Part shown: one piece after another, positions 9,364-21,259 of the stretch
Layout of the letters: each line of letters begins with the position of its first letter
Numbering within the stretch: the stretch's first letter is position 1
Assembly: GCF_030272615.1 (NCBI RefSeq)
Contig: NC_081408.1
Span: forward strand, 66,042,546-66,106,545
Source: Cryptomeria japonica
Taxonomy: Eukaryota > Streptophyta > Pinopsida > Cupressales > Cupressaceae
Length of the DNA stretch: 64,000 nucleotides
Direction: 5' to 3'
Notes under the pieces: model-generated
What the model was told of the DNA's origin: nothing
Databases searched by the model: none
Seen by the model: the letters and a program-made list of their open reading frames with translations, nothing else
Translations under genes and position numbers: made by a program

Positions 9364-10774
9364 AAGGATAAAAACAAGACAGAGTCTAGCCTGATTGTGT
9401 AGACTTCTCTACATGCTGAAAGGAGGAATTTATGGGTAGTTGATAGTGGTTGCTAAAATCACATGACCGCAGATAAGAAAAATTTCATCAAGCTTGATGA
9501 TTGGAATGGTGGTTCAGTCCGCTTTGGTGACAACTCCTCCATAAAGATCAAAGGTTGGGGTACATTGAATATTGATGGAAAGATCAAGCCTCATGATGTG
9601 TACTATGTGGAATGCTTGAAGCATAACCTACTAAGTGTAAGTTAGATGTGGGATAAAGGGTACGAGTTCTCATTTGACTCTACCAGTTGTCAGATAAGAA
9701 AGAAGAGTACCAGTTAGGTGGTAGTAGAAGGAAAGAGAATAGAGGGTAATGTCTACAATCTGAAGGAATGTTATGAGTCCCAATGCATGATGGGATAGGT
9801 TGATGAAATCTGGTTGTGGCACCAAAGATTAGGCCATGTGAATTTTGATAATCTGGTTAAGATAAGAAAGAACTGGTATGTGGAAAACAAATCTTATATC
9901 ATAAAACTAGCAAGCACATTCTATGATTAATGTGTCAAAGGTAAGCAAGAAAAGGTCATCTTTAAAAAAAAAAAATATAACACCTCAAGACCTTTGGATT
10001 TGATATATACAGACTTATGTGGGCCAACAAGGACAAGAGAATTGATTGGAGAAAGGTATTTCATGTTTTTGATTGACGATTACTTAAGAATGACTTGGGT
10101 AACCTTCCTGCATGATAAATCACAAGCATTTGAGAGATTCACAAGCATTTGATAAATCACAAGCATTTGAGAAATTTTTAGGAAGATGGTAGAAAATGAA
10201 AGTGGAAACTGGTTAAAATTCTTAAGATCAGGTCGAGGTGGAGAATTTTCTTCCATTGAATTTGTTGACTACTGTGAGATTCAGCTGCAAGGACACCTCA
10301 GCAAAATGGGGTGGTAGAGAGGAAAAATAGGAGAATGAAGGAGATGGAGAGACTATGTTGAATGAGGCCAACATACTGGATATGTACTAGAAGGAAGAAG
10401 TTCATAATACTATCTACACTTTAAACTGGGTATAGTTAAGAGTGAATATTAGAATGACTCCTTATGAATTATGGAATGAAAGGAAACGTTCACTCAAGCA
10501 CTTCAGAGTGTTTGGAAGTAAGTGCTTCATCAAGAGAGATGTTGATGGATTAGGAAGTTTTTATTCCCAAAGTGATGAAGGAATCTTCTTGGGACACTCA
10601 ACCAACAACAAAGCCTATAAATGCTACAACAAGAGATTGAGAAGGGTAGTTGATAGTGTAAATGTGAGAATAGATGAAGACTCACATAGAATAAAATATG
10701 CACTGACACGTTACATGGATGATTAGAATATTTGAAATGAAGAACAATCTGACAATGGACTAGTAGAAGAGACA
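9364..10774 (+). pseudogene. E2 Copia pol: protease end and integrase
   Basis: Begins in phase with the gag at 6734. Contains the Copia protease motif LWVVDSGC followed by NHMT (the intervening Ser codon is now a stop), a GAG-pre-integrase region around 9810-9960 (LWHQRLGHV), and the integrase core at about 9990-10720 with IDDY, FLRS and the C-terminal ELWNERKRSLKHFRVFGSKC signature. Several in-frame stops (9400-9402, 9643-9645 and others) and frameshifts near 10140-10440 kill it. A short duplication of acaagcatttgataaatc near 10130-10165 adds one frameshift. RT and RNase H are absent: sequence after about 10774 belongs to E3. Confidence 0.85.
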
Positions 10775-11672
10775 TGATCAGTGTGCGGTGATGAGTTATG
10801 ATCATTCAATGGCTGTATTTGTCTTGAAATTTGTTGTAATGATCTGTATGATGAATTGTAATGATTTGTAATGATTTGATATGATTTATGATGTAGATTA
10901 ATTGTAGGTTAGGGTTTTGTAACTGACCTAATTGTAAAATGTATTTAGGTTGAGTTTGAGAAGGTTAAAAGTGTGTCGGTAATTAGAGAAGTGTGTGTGT
11001 GTGCCAAACCAATTTGAGATGTCTGCATGAGAGAACAAGATTGGAGCTGAAGTGGATTTGTATTAGTAAGAAGTGCATTGATCAGATCATTTTATTTGTT
11101 TTTCCTAATAGTTGCAACATCATTAAAATACCTTAACAGGGTAGGTCCTAATAGGCTTGATTTTGTAAATCCCTTAATCAAGTAGCTCAATAATTTGAGT
11201 TTAAATTGTCTAGTGAGGTTACACTTAACAGGGTAAAGCTCCTAATAGAGATAATTTGTGAAATCCCTTAACTGGGTGACTCCTAACAAGGTCTTCTCCT
11301 AACCAACCACTATTGTACAACTCCTAACTAGGCTAGGATCCTAACAGGGCTCTTTTTGAAAGCGTACAAATTTTGTGGGCACCAATTCCCACCATGGTTT
11401 TTCCCATTTGGGTTTCCATGTGTAAATCCCTTGTGTTCATGTTGTGATTATATTGTTGAGTTATGAATTTTATGTCTTTACTTTATGATGAACACTAAAT
11501 TTGTTATTGGTAATGTTTTGGTAAATTTGCATTAAGTGATTATTATATTAGCTACCGGTACTGGTTATGAACTATTTTGAGAAGTATTCTTCAGATTGGT
11601 GAAAAGTTTTAGTTTATTGTTATCATTGATTCACAACCCCCTCTCAGTGTTAACCGAATCCTCACATTAACA
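10775..11672 (+). repeat. E3 Copia 5' LTR (left border approximate)
   Basis: The right border is sharp: it ends ATTAACA directly before a primer site. The shared LTR motif lies at 11391-11420. The left border is inferred from where E2 coding similarity ends; TG dinucleotides at 10775 or 10782 are candidates. No second LTR of this type is in the window. Confidence 0.65.
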
Positions 11673-11673
11673 A

Positions 11674-11686
11674 TTGGTATTAGAGC
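11674..11686 (+). promoter_or_regulatory. Primer binding site of E3
   Basis: TTGGTATTAGAGC, one transition from the tRNA-Met-type site TTGGTATCAGAGC, directly after the LTR end. Confidence 0.85.
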
Positions 11687-11740
11687 ATTGGGTCCTATTT
11701 GTGCAGAAGCTTAATTGCTTGAGGAAAAGATCTGAGGAAG

Positions 11741-12168
11741 ATGATGAAGAAGGAGGGTCCCAAGTTCACTAAGGATAACTATAGAATATGGAGTGATAGA
11801 ATGAAGATATATATCAAAGGTATGGGTGCTCAGTTTTGGTAGCATGTTGTTACTATGTATGTACCTCCTAGGGGTCCTCTGATTGTAGATCAATTGAAGG
11901 AACAAAAGGAAAGCATTCAAGCACTGGAATTCATAGTAAGTTCGTTGTCTGATATTGAATATATTGATGTCCATGGTTTAGATCCTTCTTTTTAAGTTTG
12001 GGAGAATTTATAATTAATATATGGTGGTTATAAGCACATTCAAAAAGCTAAGGAAGAGATTCTTAGAGGAAATTTTGATGATATGAGAATGTTGGAAGGA
12101 GAAACATTACTCGGTATGGACATAGGATTAAAGAACTTGTCAATGGAATTAAAAGTCCTAGTGGTACT
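11741..12168 (+). pseudogene. E3 Copia gag, N-terminal fragment
   Basis: Starts MMKKEGPKFTKDNYRIWSDR, the typical Copia gag opening with the (N)Y..W motif, about 55 bp after the primer site. It continues into helical sequence with LEFIVSSLSDIEY. In-frame stops occur within the first 40 codons and later. It is truncated at 12168 by insertion of E4; I do not find its continuation. Confidence 0.8.
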
Positions 12169-13338
12169 TGTAAAGTGGAAAATTGGATCCTAGTGACTCC
12201 CCACATAGGAGAGAGAAAGAAAGCCACTAGGATGATTTTCACTTGGGAGGAACATTGCATTCAAAAGAGAGGCTTGAATCCACTAGATCCAAATTCGAGG
12301 AAAACAAGCATGTGAATTCCAAATGGATTCCAAGTGGTTGAATTGTGATTTACTCTCTTTTGTAAATGACAAAGTTGACGTGTTGACTATGTGAGAAAGA
12401 GAGGAAATTAGTGAAATGAGGAGCTATGAGTTCGAGATCATGTGGTAAGTTCCTATCTGAGCTAATTAAACTAACACGGATCTACCTTGCAAATTTGGAG
12501 AAAAGTCATCGGGACTGTGGTGGGAATGTACATGGTCCTCCACAAAATCTGCAAAACAAAAAGGGTTCTTTCGTCTCTGCAAATGAAGCCCAAACCTGCA
12601 ATTATAGATGCACATCTACAACTTACATATAGAAAAGAGGAGAAATGGGTTGTGGATAGGGGTTTTCCTTAGTCAAACCCCAATTGACGAATCAACCTTG
12701 AAAGAAAGTAATTCCAAATGCTTGAATGTAAACAATGCAGATGTATACCTTGTAGATCTGCAACTCGTTGATGATGATTGCTTTTCTTCTTGAGTGTAAC
12801 CACACATGTTGTATGAAATGGAATGTAACATGACAAAACCCTAACACACATACATACTTTCAAATGATGTTGTAATGTTGCTCTAATGGATGAATGAAGA
12901 AGACTTGAATACTTGAATGCTTGATGATGACCTTGAAATCTTGTTTCTTCTTCTTATGCTCCTTATCTATCTTTTTGATGTTCATCTGTCCATGAATGAG
13001 GGTATTGAATTCCTTTTTATACATGCCTAAAGGATTAATTTTCAACCACCAAAGGCTGACAAAGAGGAATTGCAAACCCTAACGACAAATTGTGCATGGG
13101 AGACCAGGCAGACCTGACATAGGGCCACCCTAAGGGGTGAGGAAAAGGGTACTAGGCCCCTATCCTACCCTATTTTGGGGCCTAGATAAGGTCTAGAGTA
13201 AACACATGTTATGAAGGAAAAAGAGTCAAGGGTTGGAAACTCATAAATAGGTCTCGGTTAGGGAAGGAGATACCATCACCAAGGTGAGGACCCAAAATGT
13301 TGTTAAAATTGCATGGGTTGCAATTTTATGATACTACA
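12169..13338 (-). repeat. 3' LTR of E4 (1,170 bp)
   Basis: On the minus strand it starts TGTAGTATC and ends CTTTACA, next to a polypurine tract. Bases 12169-12520 match 17717-18070 closely. Short open frames inside (12426-12863) are not convincing genes. Confidence 0.8.
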
Positions 13339-13354
13339 TTTAGCCCCCACTTTA
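13339..13354 (-). promoter_or_regulatory. Polypurine tract of E4
   Basis: The minus strand reads TAAAGTGGGGGCTAAA, directly beside the 3' LTR. Confidence 0.75.
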
Positions 13355-15826
13355 GGAGGAGTATGGCCTACACCACTACTATTGCTAAAGTAGAAGAAAG
13401 AGAGAGATGAAGATGAGAGATGCAGAGAAATACCATAAGGAGTATACGACATCACTAATATTGAGTAGCAAAAATCCCCCAATCTTAGGGTCTCAACTCA
13501 CGCCAACATACGCCAAGAACAAAATGACAAGATGACAAACTAAATAGGACACAAAGAGAAATTCCATCACATAAACATGAGCAATCACATAAAAGAGAAA
13601 ATCTGACATCATCCATGAACCATCAATAGTAAAACTATGTGTTCATGAGAGAAAGAAGAGAAAGAACATGAATACACACATTGGTTATCCATGAGAAGAA
13701 AGGCAAAGAAGAAAGAAACCATGGATGTCCTGCCCCTAAAACTAGGTGATCCATAGAGAGAAGGACGTGGAAAATTTAGCCCCTAGAGCCTATCTAGGTG
13801 ATCCATGTAAAGATAGAGAGAGAGTGAGAACACTGATAGTTCCACTCAACCTCATGCACGTGTGTGCAAGTGAGGTTCAAAGTTCCTCATAGGAGTCTAT
13901 GCCCAAGTATGCTACAACATGTATATAATGTATAGTACAAGTGTCAAGAAAGGTGTGATATCCTGTGCTAAGAGTTTGTGCTCTGGTTCCAAGAATAATT
14001 ACCCCACAAAAGAGAAAAGTGGTGTCATCTCTCTCTAAGAGACTATGCTCTCATTTTGAGAATGACCTATTGTACAAGAGAAAAGTGATGACATCTTTCT
14101 CTAAGAGGTTTCACTCTAGTTCCAAGAATGTTTTACTATACAAGACAAGAATAAGTGAAGAGATCTCACTCTAAGAGATTGTGCTCTAGATCCAAGAATG
14201 ACCCATTGTAAAAAAAGTGACGAAATCTTGCTCTAAGAGGTTTCCCTCTAGTTCCAATAATGTCCCACTATTCAATGCATGAGAGAAGTATGGTACAAAG
14301 GAGTAGTGTTGGTGCCCCCTCTTAAGATGTCAACATAGGTTAATGTTGATATCTTAAGGAAAGAAGAACAAGGATACCTACCTTCATCACAAAGAAGATA
14401 TATGCCCTGCAACAATGTCATAAATCCAAGTAAGAGAGGGGATACTCTTCAAACAAGGATAAGATAGTTGAAAAGAGATATCTTGTTGTAAGTATAAAGG
14501 TGATCCTTGGAGGAGAACAAATCTTTGTTCAAAAATACATCTACCCCCAAGAGGAGTTCTCTTAGACAAATATAGCATCTTCTATAACAAGAAAAAGAAA
14601 GAACAAGAATTCAATCCTTCCTCCTATTTCTAGGTGAAAGGGATTCTTGATGAGGGATGACTCACGTTTAGGCCCTAGAGGGATGGGTGAGTTTATCATA
14701 GATGTACATTACCAAGTGTAAAAGAGGTTGTAGTCAAGGACTAATACCTCTTGTATAAGAGAGAATCCTTGAGTGAACAAGAACAATTCCACACAAGGTA
14801 TGACATCAAGTAATAGAACTCACACCATCTACTTAATAGGGCAAAGTGGATCCCTAGAGAAAGAGAGAGAGAAGGATCATTTCCCCGCAAGCTAATGGGA
14901 CAATGAGAAGAGCTTACACAATCTACTAGAGAGATATTGAACATAAGAAAATGTGCAATGAACTTACATGAGCACATGTAAGAAAAGACATTAGTAAAAG
15001 TAAAATACACATCCCAAGGAGTGGTAATATTTGAAAAGAAGAGAGAAAAATCATCATATATTGCCCATGTGGGATTAGTCATAAAATCATACCATTTTAA
15101 TAAATGATAATCAGACATGAAAAATGTAGCCCCTAAAGGAAATAACAATACATGAGAAAGAAAGTAAGGGAAAGGAGTGAAAAATCCTTTCCCCCCAAGT
15201 GAGGAGAAAAAGGAGAAACATTACAAATTTTCTGATGGTGATTAGTTTCAAGTGATATGTCATCCTAGTAGAAGAAATCCTTTCAAAGAAGGGATACACA
15301 CTTCTCAAGAGATCATTCCCTAGTATGGGGAATATCGTACTTGCGAATAATCAAAACCATAGAAGAGGTAAGATTTCCAAGAGAATCAAGGATAGAGAAG
15401 AAGTGTAGTACTTATTAAAGGTGCCCCTATCCAAGAAAAGAGGGAAACCAAAGAACAATTATATGCTCACATTAGAATAACCCTATGCAAGAAAGGAGAT
15501 CTAAAAATGAATAATGCACAAAGATATAGATAAATGTATAGAAAGAAGAAGAAAAATGGACTTCATGTTGCTTCCCCAAAGTGTGTTAAAGTGAAAAAAT
15601 ACCACCACTAATGATAAAGAGCCCCTATGAAATGGGATAATTATTCCATAGGGTGAAGAGAAACATGAAGGGAAAGGAAGTGCTAAGGCACGATGTTCCT
15701 ACCAAGAAATACAACTAGATCTTCTATGAGACAAATGTGTGCAAGATCATACTGCAGTTGAACAAATTCCTTAAATGCATAACATTTTCCTAGAGAATGT
15801 GAATATGAATCATGAAAAATGCAATA
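13355..15826 (-). other. E4 internal non-coding region
   Basis: About 2.5 kb between the gag-like frame and the polypurine tract. The plus strand is purine-rich with many aagagagaaag runs, so the element's sense strand is pyrimidine-rich. A five-unit tandem repeat lies at 13963-14290. The longest minus-strand frame (14741-15148, 135 codons) is rich in Ser, Phe and Leu as expected from pyrimidine-rich DNA, and I see no domain in it. Confidence 0.5.
13963..14290. repeat. Five-unit tandem repeat, unit about 65-70 bp
   Basis: Units begin near 13963, 14033, 14101, 14171 and 14234. Each has the core ctctaagag, then a ctctagttccaagaatg-like block and an agaaaagtgatgacatct-like block. Units are diverged and contiguous with no spacers, so this is an old minisatellite inside E4. 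Confidence 0.8.
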
Positions 15827-17059
15827 TTAAATACCTTTCACTTGCTTAATATTTTTGTTTTTATTTTGAGGAGGAAAGGAAATTCTCTTTTCATATTTAA
15901 ATCTCCAACAAATTCTTGCAGATAATCTGTCAAGATGGTAAATATCGTCTTGACATAAAGGAAAGACTTTTTTAAAAGAAGATGCTTCATTATTCACAAT
16001 TCTAATTTGGCCACTATCTATGCCATCTTGAATAGATTGTTGAAAGTTAGGGAAATCATTACCATTATAGTCATGGGTTTGATGAAATGAACAAAAAGGA
16101 TGCTTGGGAGAAGAAACATTCTTGTGAGCTCTCTTGATCTCTTTTTTTTGAAGGTAATCTTGAAAGTTTTGAAGTCTAAGGAATTTGTCCATAGAAAGAA
16201 GGGTACCATTTCCTAGGCCTCTTGTAGTAGTTTGTGTAGGAGGGTTTCTAGGGACATGATTTCCATGCTCAAATTTCCCAATTCCTTGTCCTTTAAAACC
16301 TTGTTTTGTAGTTATATGAAAGCCATGACTAGATGGAGGAACAAGATCATGAATTTCTTTGAAATATTATGTGTAAGGAGGTAGAAAAGGATTTGTAGAT
16401 GAAGGAGGAGTATCATATGAAATAACAATACCTTTTCCTTTATCAAGCTTATCCTTTTTGGAAGATTGGGGAAGAACATCTTCATCATCTAAAAGCTCAT
16501 TTTTAGTGATTTCTATGTGAGGAGAAAGGTAATGAATAAAATGCATGAAATCATCCTCTCTACATACACTTTGATGTTGAAGATGGGTCTTAGGAGAATA
16601 AGGAGGATCTAAGGAGGTAAGAATGTTGATAATTTCATATTGCCCCCCTTTCTCAAGGGCATGTGTAGAAGAAGAAGATGGATCCATATTACTTTCCAAT
16701 GCTTTCTCTCTTGTAGAAAGATCATTGGGTAAAGGATTAGATCTCATTTCATCCACACAAGATACCCTAGGAGAGGTACAAAGGTTAGGATCTACAAAAG
16801 ATTTTAGGTGATTAACATAGGAAATGCATTTTACTAACAACATCACCATAATGCAACATAAATGATACATGAAAGCTTTGAGATCTAATTGAAAAAACAA
16901 TAATTTAGAAATCCTAACAACATAATATGACCAAGTGCTATGAAGAAAGAGAAGCAACAAGAAATGAAAGAGACTCTTATCCGACACATGATAAATACAT
17001 GCAAAAATTAATGTAATCACATGTGAAAGAGAAAGTAAATCCAATTTATTAATTTCCAT
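15827..17059 (-). pseudogene. E4 Gypsy-type gag remnant
   Basis: Minus-strand coding sequence in two blocks (17059-16367 and 16192-15827), separated by one stop and a readable linker. The first block ends in a Ser/Pro/Asp-rich segment. The second contains FCSFHQTHDYNGNDFPNFQ, a Cys/His cluster resembling the CxFH..H....C finger in many plant Gypsy gags, here with the last Cys replaced by Phe, followed by IQDGIDSGQI. Function would be virus-like particle assembly. Protease and polymerase do not follow. Confidence 0.55.
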
Positions 17060-17697
17060 TTAAAAGTATCTTAAGTGAAATATAAATTTGTTGGAAAAAT
17101 AGATCTAAAATAAGGACCTTTTTATGAAGATTAATTTTAAGATTTGAATTTGATGAATTTTTAATTTGTGTTTCACCTTACAAAATGTTAAAATTGATCA
17201 AGTACATTGATTTTCCAGATCTGAGCAGAAAAATATAGTCAATTCCGTCTCCCAAAATTTTTAGAAAAAAGTCGAGGACCATGGCCGGAATGCATAGGAT
17301 CTAACCAACATTTTTTGAAATTTGCAGGGATGATAGAGATTATAGTTTTAATGTGGAATCCAAAAAAACTGTTGATTTGGAGATGTCTAGATTGGTCAAA
17401 CTTACAATAAAAGGTTGAATATAGAAGAATCTTAAAAAATAGGGTTTTATGATTTAACCACTAAATTTTTAGAATAAAGAGACAAAATTGAATTACAATT
17501 TTGAAACAAAAATCAGATCTATAACAAGCAATTAACATTTTACACCTCACAAGCTTAATTTTCTCAAAGTGAAAAATTAGGGTTTTTGTGCAATTAACCT
17601 CTAAAATTTGCATATAGATCAAAATTAAAAATGAAAATTTGAAATTTAAATTGGAATTAATCAGATCTAAGAAAGAGAAATCAGAATTAATGTGTAA

Positions 17698-17713
17698 GAC
17701 GTCGGGTTCACCA
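17698..17713 (-). promoter_or_regulatory. Primer binding site of E4
   Basis: The minus strand reads TGGTGAACCCGACGTC, starting with the TGG complement of a tRNA CCA end, three bases from the 5' LTR. I cannot name the tRNA with confidence; it is not the Met site used by the Copia elements here. Confidence 0.6.
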
Positions 17714-17716
17714 AAA

Positions 17717-18070
17717 TGTAAAGTAGAAAATTGGATCCTAGTGACTCCCCACCTAGGAGAGAGAAAGGAAGCCACTAGGATGATTTTCGCTTGGGAGGAA
17801 CTTCACATTCAAAAGAGGGGCTTGAATCCGCTAAATCCAAATCTAAGGGAAACAAGGACGTGAATTCCAAATGGACTGCAAGTGGTTGAAGTGTGATTTA
17901 CCCTCTTTTGTAAATGAGAAAGTTGACTTGTTGACTATGTGGGAAAGAGAGAGGAAATGAGTGAAATGAGGAGCTACCAGTTCGGGATCACGTTGTAACT
18001 TTGTATCTGAGCTAATTAAACTAATGCAGATGTGCCCTACAAATTTGGAGAAAAGTCATCGAGACCATGG
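17717..18070 (-). repeat. Truncated 5' LTR of E4
   Basis: Matches the primer-proximal 350 bp of the 3' LTR. The match ends near 18070, where the LTR of chromovirus E5 begins with TGCAGAG, so E5 inserted here or the remainder was lost. Confidence 0.75.
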
Positions 18071-19561
18071 TGCAGAGTCCTACCCACACACCTAAAGAAA
18101 ATCCCAAACAAGGTTATACTTGTGACCCCTCAAATGATCACAAGGGTCCTGCAAGGAAGGGCTCCACACCTTGAATGAAACTACACACAAGTTCACTAGG
18201 CTTGGGCCTACTCAAGATGAGTAAATGCCTCACTACCTACCCTACACCATCCTATGACCCCCTACTCCTAAGGGCTTAGGATTTGGTTCATTTCTAGCTA
18301 TTAGAAACTAGTCCAAGCATTGGTTTTGGGATTAGGCTCCAATTCCTTAGGCCTCCTTTAGAAACCTAACCCCTAGGCTTGTAACCCTATTACGCGATAA
18401 AATGGATCTTAATTTAAAAATTTTCCACACACCCATACAAACAAATTACCATTTTAGACATCCTTTTGGAAGTTGTACTGATCCCAAAAATTGTTTGTCT
18501 AGGTCTGCAATGACAAAGTCTAACCCCTTTAGAGGCCAAGAGACCTAATAGGGGCAATTAGGCCTATTTTCCAAAGAAACTACCAAAAAATGAATCCAAA
18601 TTGGAAAATAAACTCTATGGAAATGTGGGGAATTGTGAGTAACCTTTAACTATAGGGTTGTACACGTGGAATCCATGGCTATGACATTTTATGATGACTG
18701 TCCTAAATCTTGTCCTAGGTAGTCACATAGAGATACCTACCAAATTTTGCTCCTTTCTCCACACAACCAAGTTTCCACTACAACAAACCATGAAAAATAT
18801 AAATTAAAAAGGCTTATATTGCATCCATCCAAAGGAAGAGTCTTCTAATGGACTAGAATGGAAGATAAGGCCATATTTGTTTAGAACCCTCTCCAAACCC
18901 TCAATTTCTAGGTTGTAGTTAGAAGAATGAAGGGTTCTCTCTACTCTAGGACAATTAGGACCTCAAACCACAACAAAAAGAAATATATTTCATCCCTCTT
19001 TCTACTCCATGGATGGTGTGGTTCAAATCAATCCATACAGGCACATGCAACTCCTACAAAGTCACAAAATATGGGAAAACTGTAGTATTTAGTGTTTTAT
19101 TACTTCACAAACTCCAATTACAGCAACAACAACCTTAGGAATCATGTACAAAAGGATTATAAAACTCTCCAATGTTTTTCCACCAAATTTGGAGTAGGTG
19201 GGAGCTGTTGAAAGGCTTCCCCCAACTAAATTTCAAAAATTTGCACTTTTGCAGTCAAAAGTTACAATTTTGGAATTTTGCACAAAATGTTGTCAAACTT
19301 GCTAAGGTTGGAATCCACACACATGGATCAACCAAACACTCACAAAAAATTCCTAAAACCTATAAAAAACAAAACTAAACCATCTACTACCCCTATTGAC
19401 CACATTGTCCCAATTGTCTTATCAAATTGCCTAATTGGTGACATGGGCTTACATGGTGGGGTTTATTGCATAAATGAAACACAAGACACACAAAGACACT
19501 CTAATGATCCTAGTATTCATCCTTAGCTTCATGTTTTGAGTGTTGATGAGGTTCCCCTACA
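18071..19561 (-). repeat. Inferred 3' LTR of E5 (1,491 bp)
   Basis: Borders are inferred from TG...CA termini (minus TGTAGGGG...CTCTGCA), from the polypurine tract CTTCAGGGGAGTATGG at 19562-19577 directly upstream, and from the end of E4 homology at 18070. No partner LTR is in the window to confirm it. No coding sequence is seen inside. Confidence 0.55.
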
Positions 19562-19577
19562 CCATACTCCCCTGAAG

Positions 19578-20940
19578 AAAAGATCTCAAGTCCACTTGAG
19601 ATCAAAGTTTGTAAGTCTGTACCATGTTTCGATATTTGCTCACTTGTCATCCAAACTGCCTCAGAGTTTGGTTTGTCCTACCAAGCCACCAAGTACTTAA
19701 TGTACTCCTTGTTCCTTATCTTAATTGTGACTCTAGTTTCCAACACTTTTCTCAACTTAGGTAATTCATGCCTTAGAATGTCATTGTCTATTGCAACCTG
19801 CATTGGTTCCTCCCCTTCATTGTCACTACCTTGGAAAAGTGTAAGATCACACACATTAAAAATGGGTGATAATCCAAGATCAGGAGGAATTTGGATCTCA
19901 TAGGAATTTTGTCCACATTTCTTCAATATCTAACATGGTCCAATCTTCCTCTACATGAGCTTGGTGTATTTTCCTTTTGGAAGTCTCTCCTTCTTCAAAT
20001 GTACCCATACCAAATCCCCAACACTAAACTATACATCTCTCTTCTTCTTACCAGTATGAGCCTTATACTTCACTGCAGACTGTTGGAGATGAGACTTGAC
20101 TTGGTCATGCACCTCTTTGATGGATAATGTAAAAGCTTCACCATCTGCACTAATGGGCTCTTCCTTGGGTAAATCCCTTAACTCCAATACTCCCCTTGGA
20201 TGGATGCCATATAGAATCTGGAAAGGAGACTTCCCTCTCCTATTGATAGTATCAATGTAAGAGAAGTCTTCATGTGATAGTATACCATCCCATTTCTCTC
20301 CATGTTTTGTTGTCAAACACCTTAATAGGTTTTCCAAAGATCTATTGATAACTTCAGTTTGCCCATCCATTTGAGGATGGTAGGATGATGAGAAAGCTAG
20401 GATAGTTCCCAACTTCTTCCAAAGGGTCCTCCAAAAGTTACACATGAACTCCACATCTCTTTCTGAAATAATGTTTAGGGGCAATCTATGTATCCAGACT
20501 ATCAGTTTGAAGAATAGGTATGCAACATATGATGCATCACAAGAAGTCTTACATGGCAAGAAATGAGCCATTTTACTAAACCTATCCACCACTACAAAGA
20601 CATTATCAAATCCCCTCGTTGTCCTAGGCAGACCCAACACAAAGTACATACTTATTCTCTCCCTTGGCCTACAAGGAATGGGTAAAGGCTAATAGAAACC
20701 TACATTTGTGGCCTTCCCTTTGGCTTTTTGACATATTACACATGTTTCCACAAACTTCCTTATGTCTACCTACAATTTAGGCCAATAATTATGTCTCTTT
20801 ACAAGGTTTAGGGTCTTGTCAAGGCCAAAATAACCTACCATGGCTCCACATTTCTTCTCCCTAATTATATTCAACCTCATGGAACACTTAGGAATACACA
20901 ACTGCACTCCCAAAATGGCAACTCTATTGGGGAGAGTCAA
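19578..20940 (-). pseudogene. E5 integrase and chromodomain
   Basis: Minus strand. About 20940-20660 encodes the integrase zinc-finger region (GYFGLDKTLNLVKRH, then CVICQKAKG). 20649-20029 is open for 206 codons and holds the catalytic core: FVVVDRFSKMAHF carries the first Asp, IISERDVEF stands where most families have a SDRD-type motif with the second Asp, and GQTEVINRSLE carries the Glu. 19926-19600 encodes a chromodomain-like end (IKIRNKEYIKYLVAW, then ISKHGTDL). In chromoviruses this domain steers integration towards particular chromatin. Stops at about 19930-20030 and in the zinc-finger region break it. Confidence 0.85.
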
Positions 20941-21183
20941 ATAAAAGATAAGTCTTATGCTACATATATGTGTCTTTATTGTGTAAAAGTGTTGAGATCA
21001 AGTTCCCTTGGTTTCAGTCTGAAAATTATTGAGCTTATTTTTCTAAAAAAAAAATCCTTGAGCTATCTCTTCGCATTTTAAAATACTATTATGTTCTTTT
21101 CTAAAGATCAAAATTTTTATTCTCAAGTGTCTTGTAAGTGATTCACTATGTTAAACTATGTATTTTATTCCCAAGATATTGGG
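20941..21183 (+). repeat. Probable 3' part of the E6 5' LTR
   Basis: AT-rich sequence between E5 coding remains and the Gypsy primer site at 21184. Its left border and its partner LTR are not identified, so only the position supports the call. Confidence 0.35.
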
Positions 21184-21197
21184 TGGCGACTCTGAAG
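21184..21197 (+). promoter_or_regulatory. Primer binding site of E6
   Basis: TGGCGACTCTGAAG, a form common in plant Gypsy elements, 60 bp upstream of the gag start. A similar ggtggcgact string occurs in the LINE 3' region at about 53971 and 57280, where there is no LTR context. Confidence 0.5.
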
Positions 21198-21259
21198 TAA
21201 GAAAAAAAAAACCAGTGTTCTTTTAGAAAAATTTACAGTCACTTCAAAAGGTTATCAAG

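Larger units (their letters stand above)
12169..18070 (-). mobile_element. E4: minus-strand Gypsy-like element with gag only
   Basis: 3' LTR (12169-13338), polypurine tract (13339-13354), internal region with tandem repeats and a broken gag-like ORF (15827-17059), primer site (17698-17713) and truncated 5' LTR (17717-18070). No protease, RT or integrase is seen in about 4.4 kb, so it is non-autonomous or internally deleted. It sits in the gag of E3, and its 5' LTR is cut by E5. Confidence 0.75.
18071..20940 (-). mobile_element. E5: chromovirus-type Gypsy element, 3' half
   Basis: On the minus strand: integrase, chromodomain, polypurine tract and 3' LTR. The RT side is missing; coding similarity stops near 20940, where the leader of E6 begins. 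Confidence 0.75.

Noticed and set aside
13963-14290. CRISPR-like regular repeats
   Set aside because: Contiguous diverged units with no unique spacers, in a plant retrotransposon.
14741-15308. Membrane-protein-like minus-strand frames rich in Phe, Leu and Ser
   Set aside because: Composition follows from the pyrimidine-rich strand of E4; no start context or domain.
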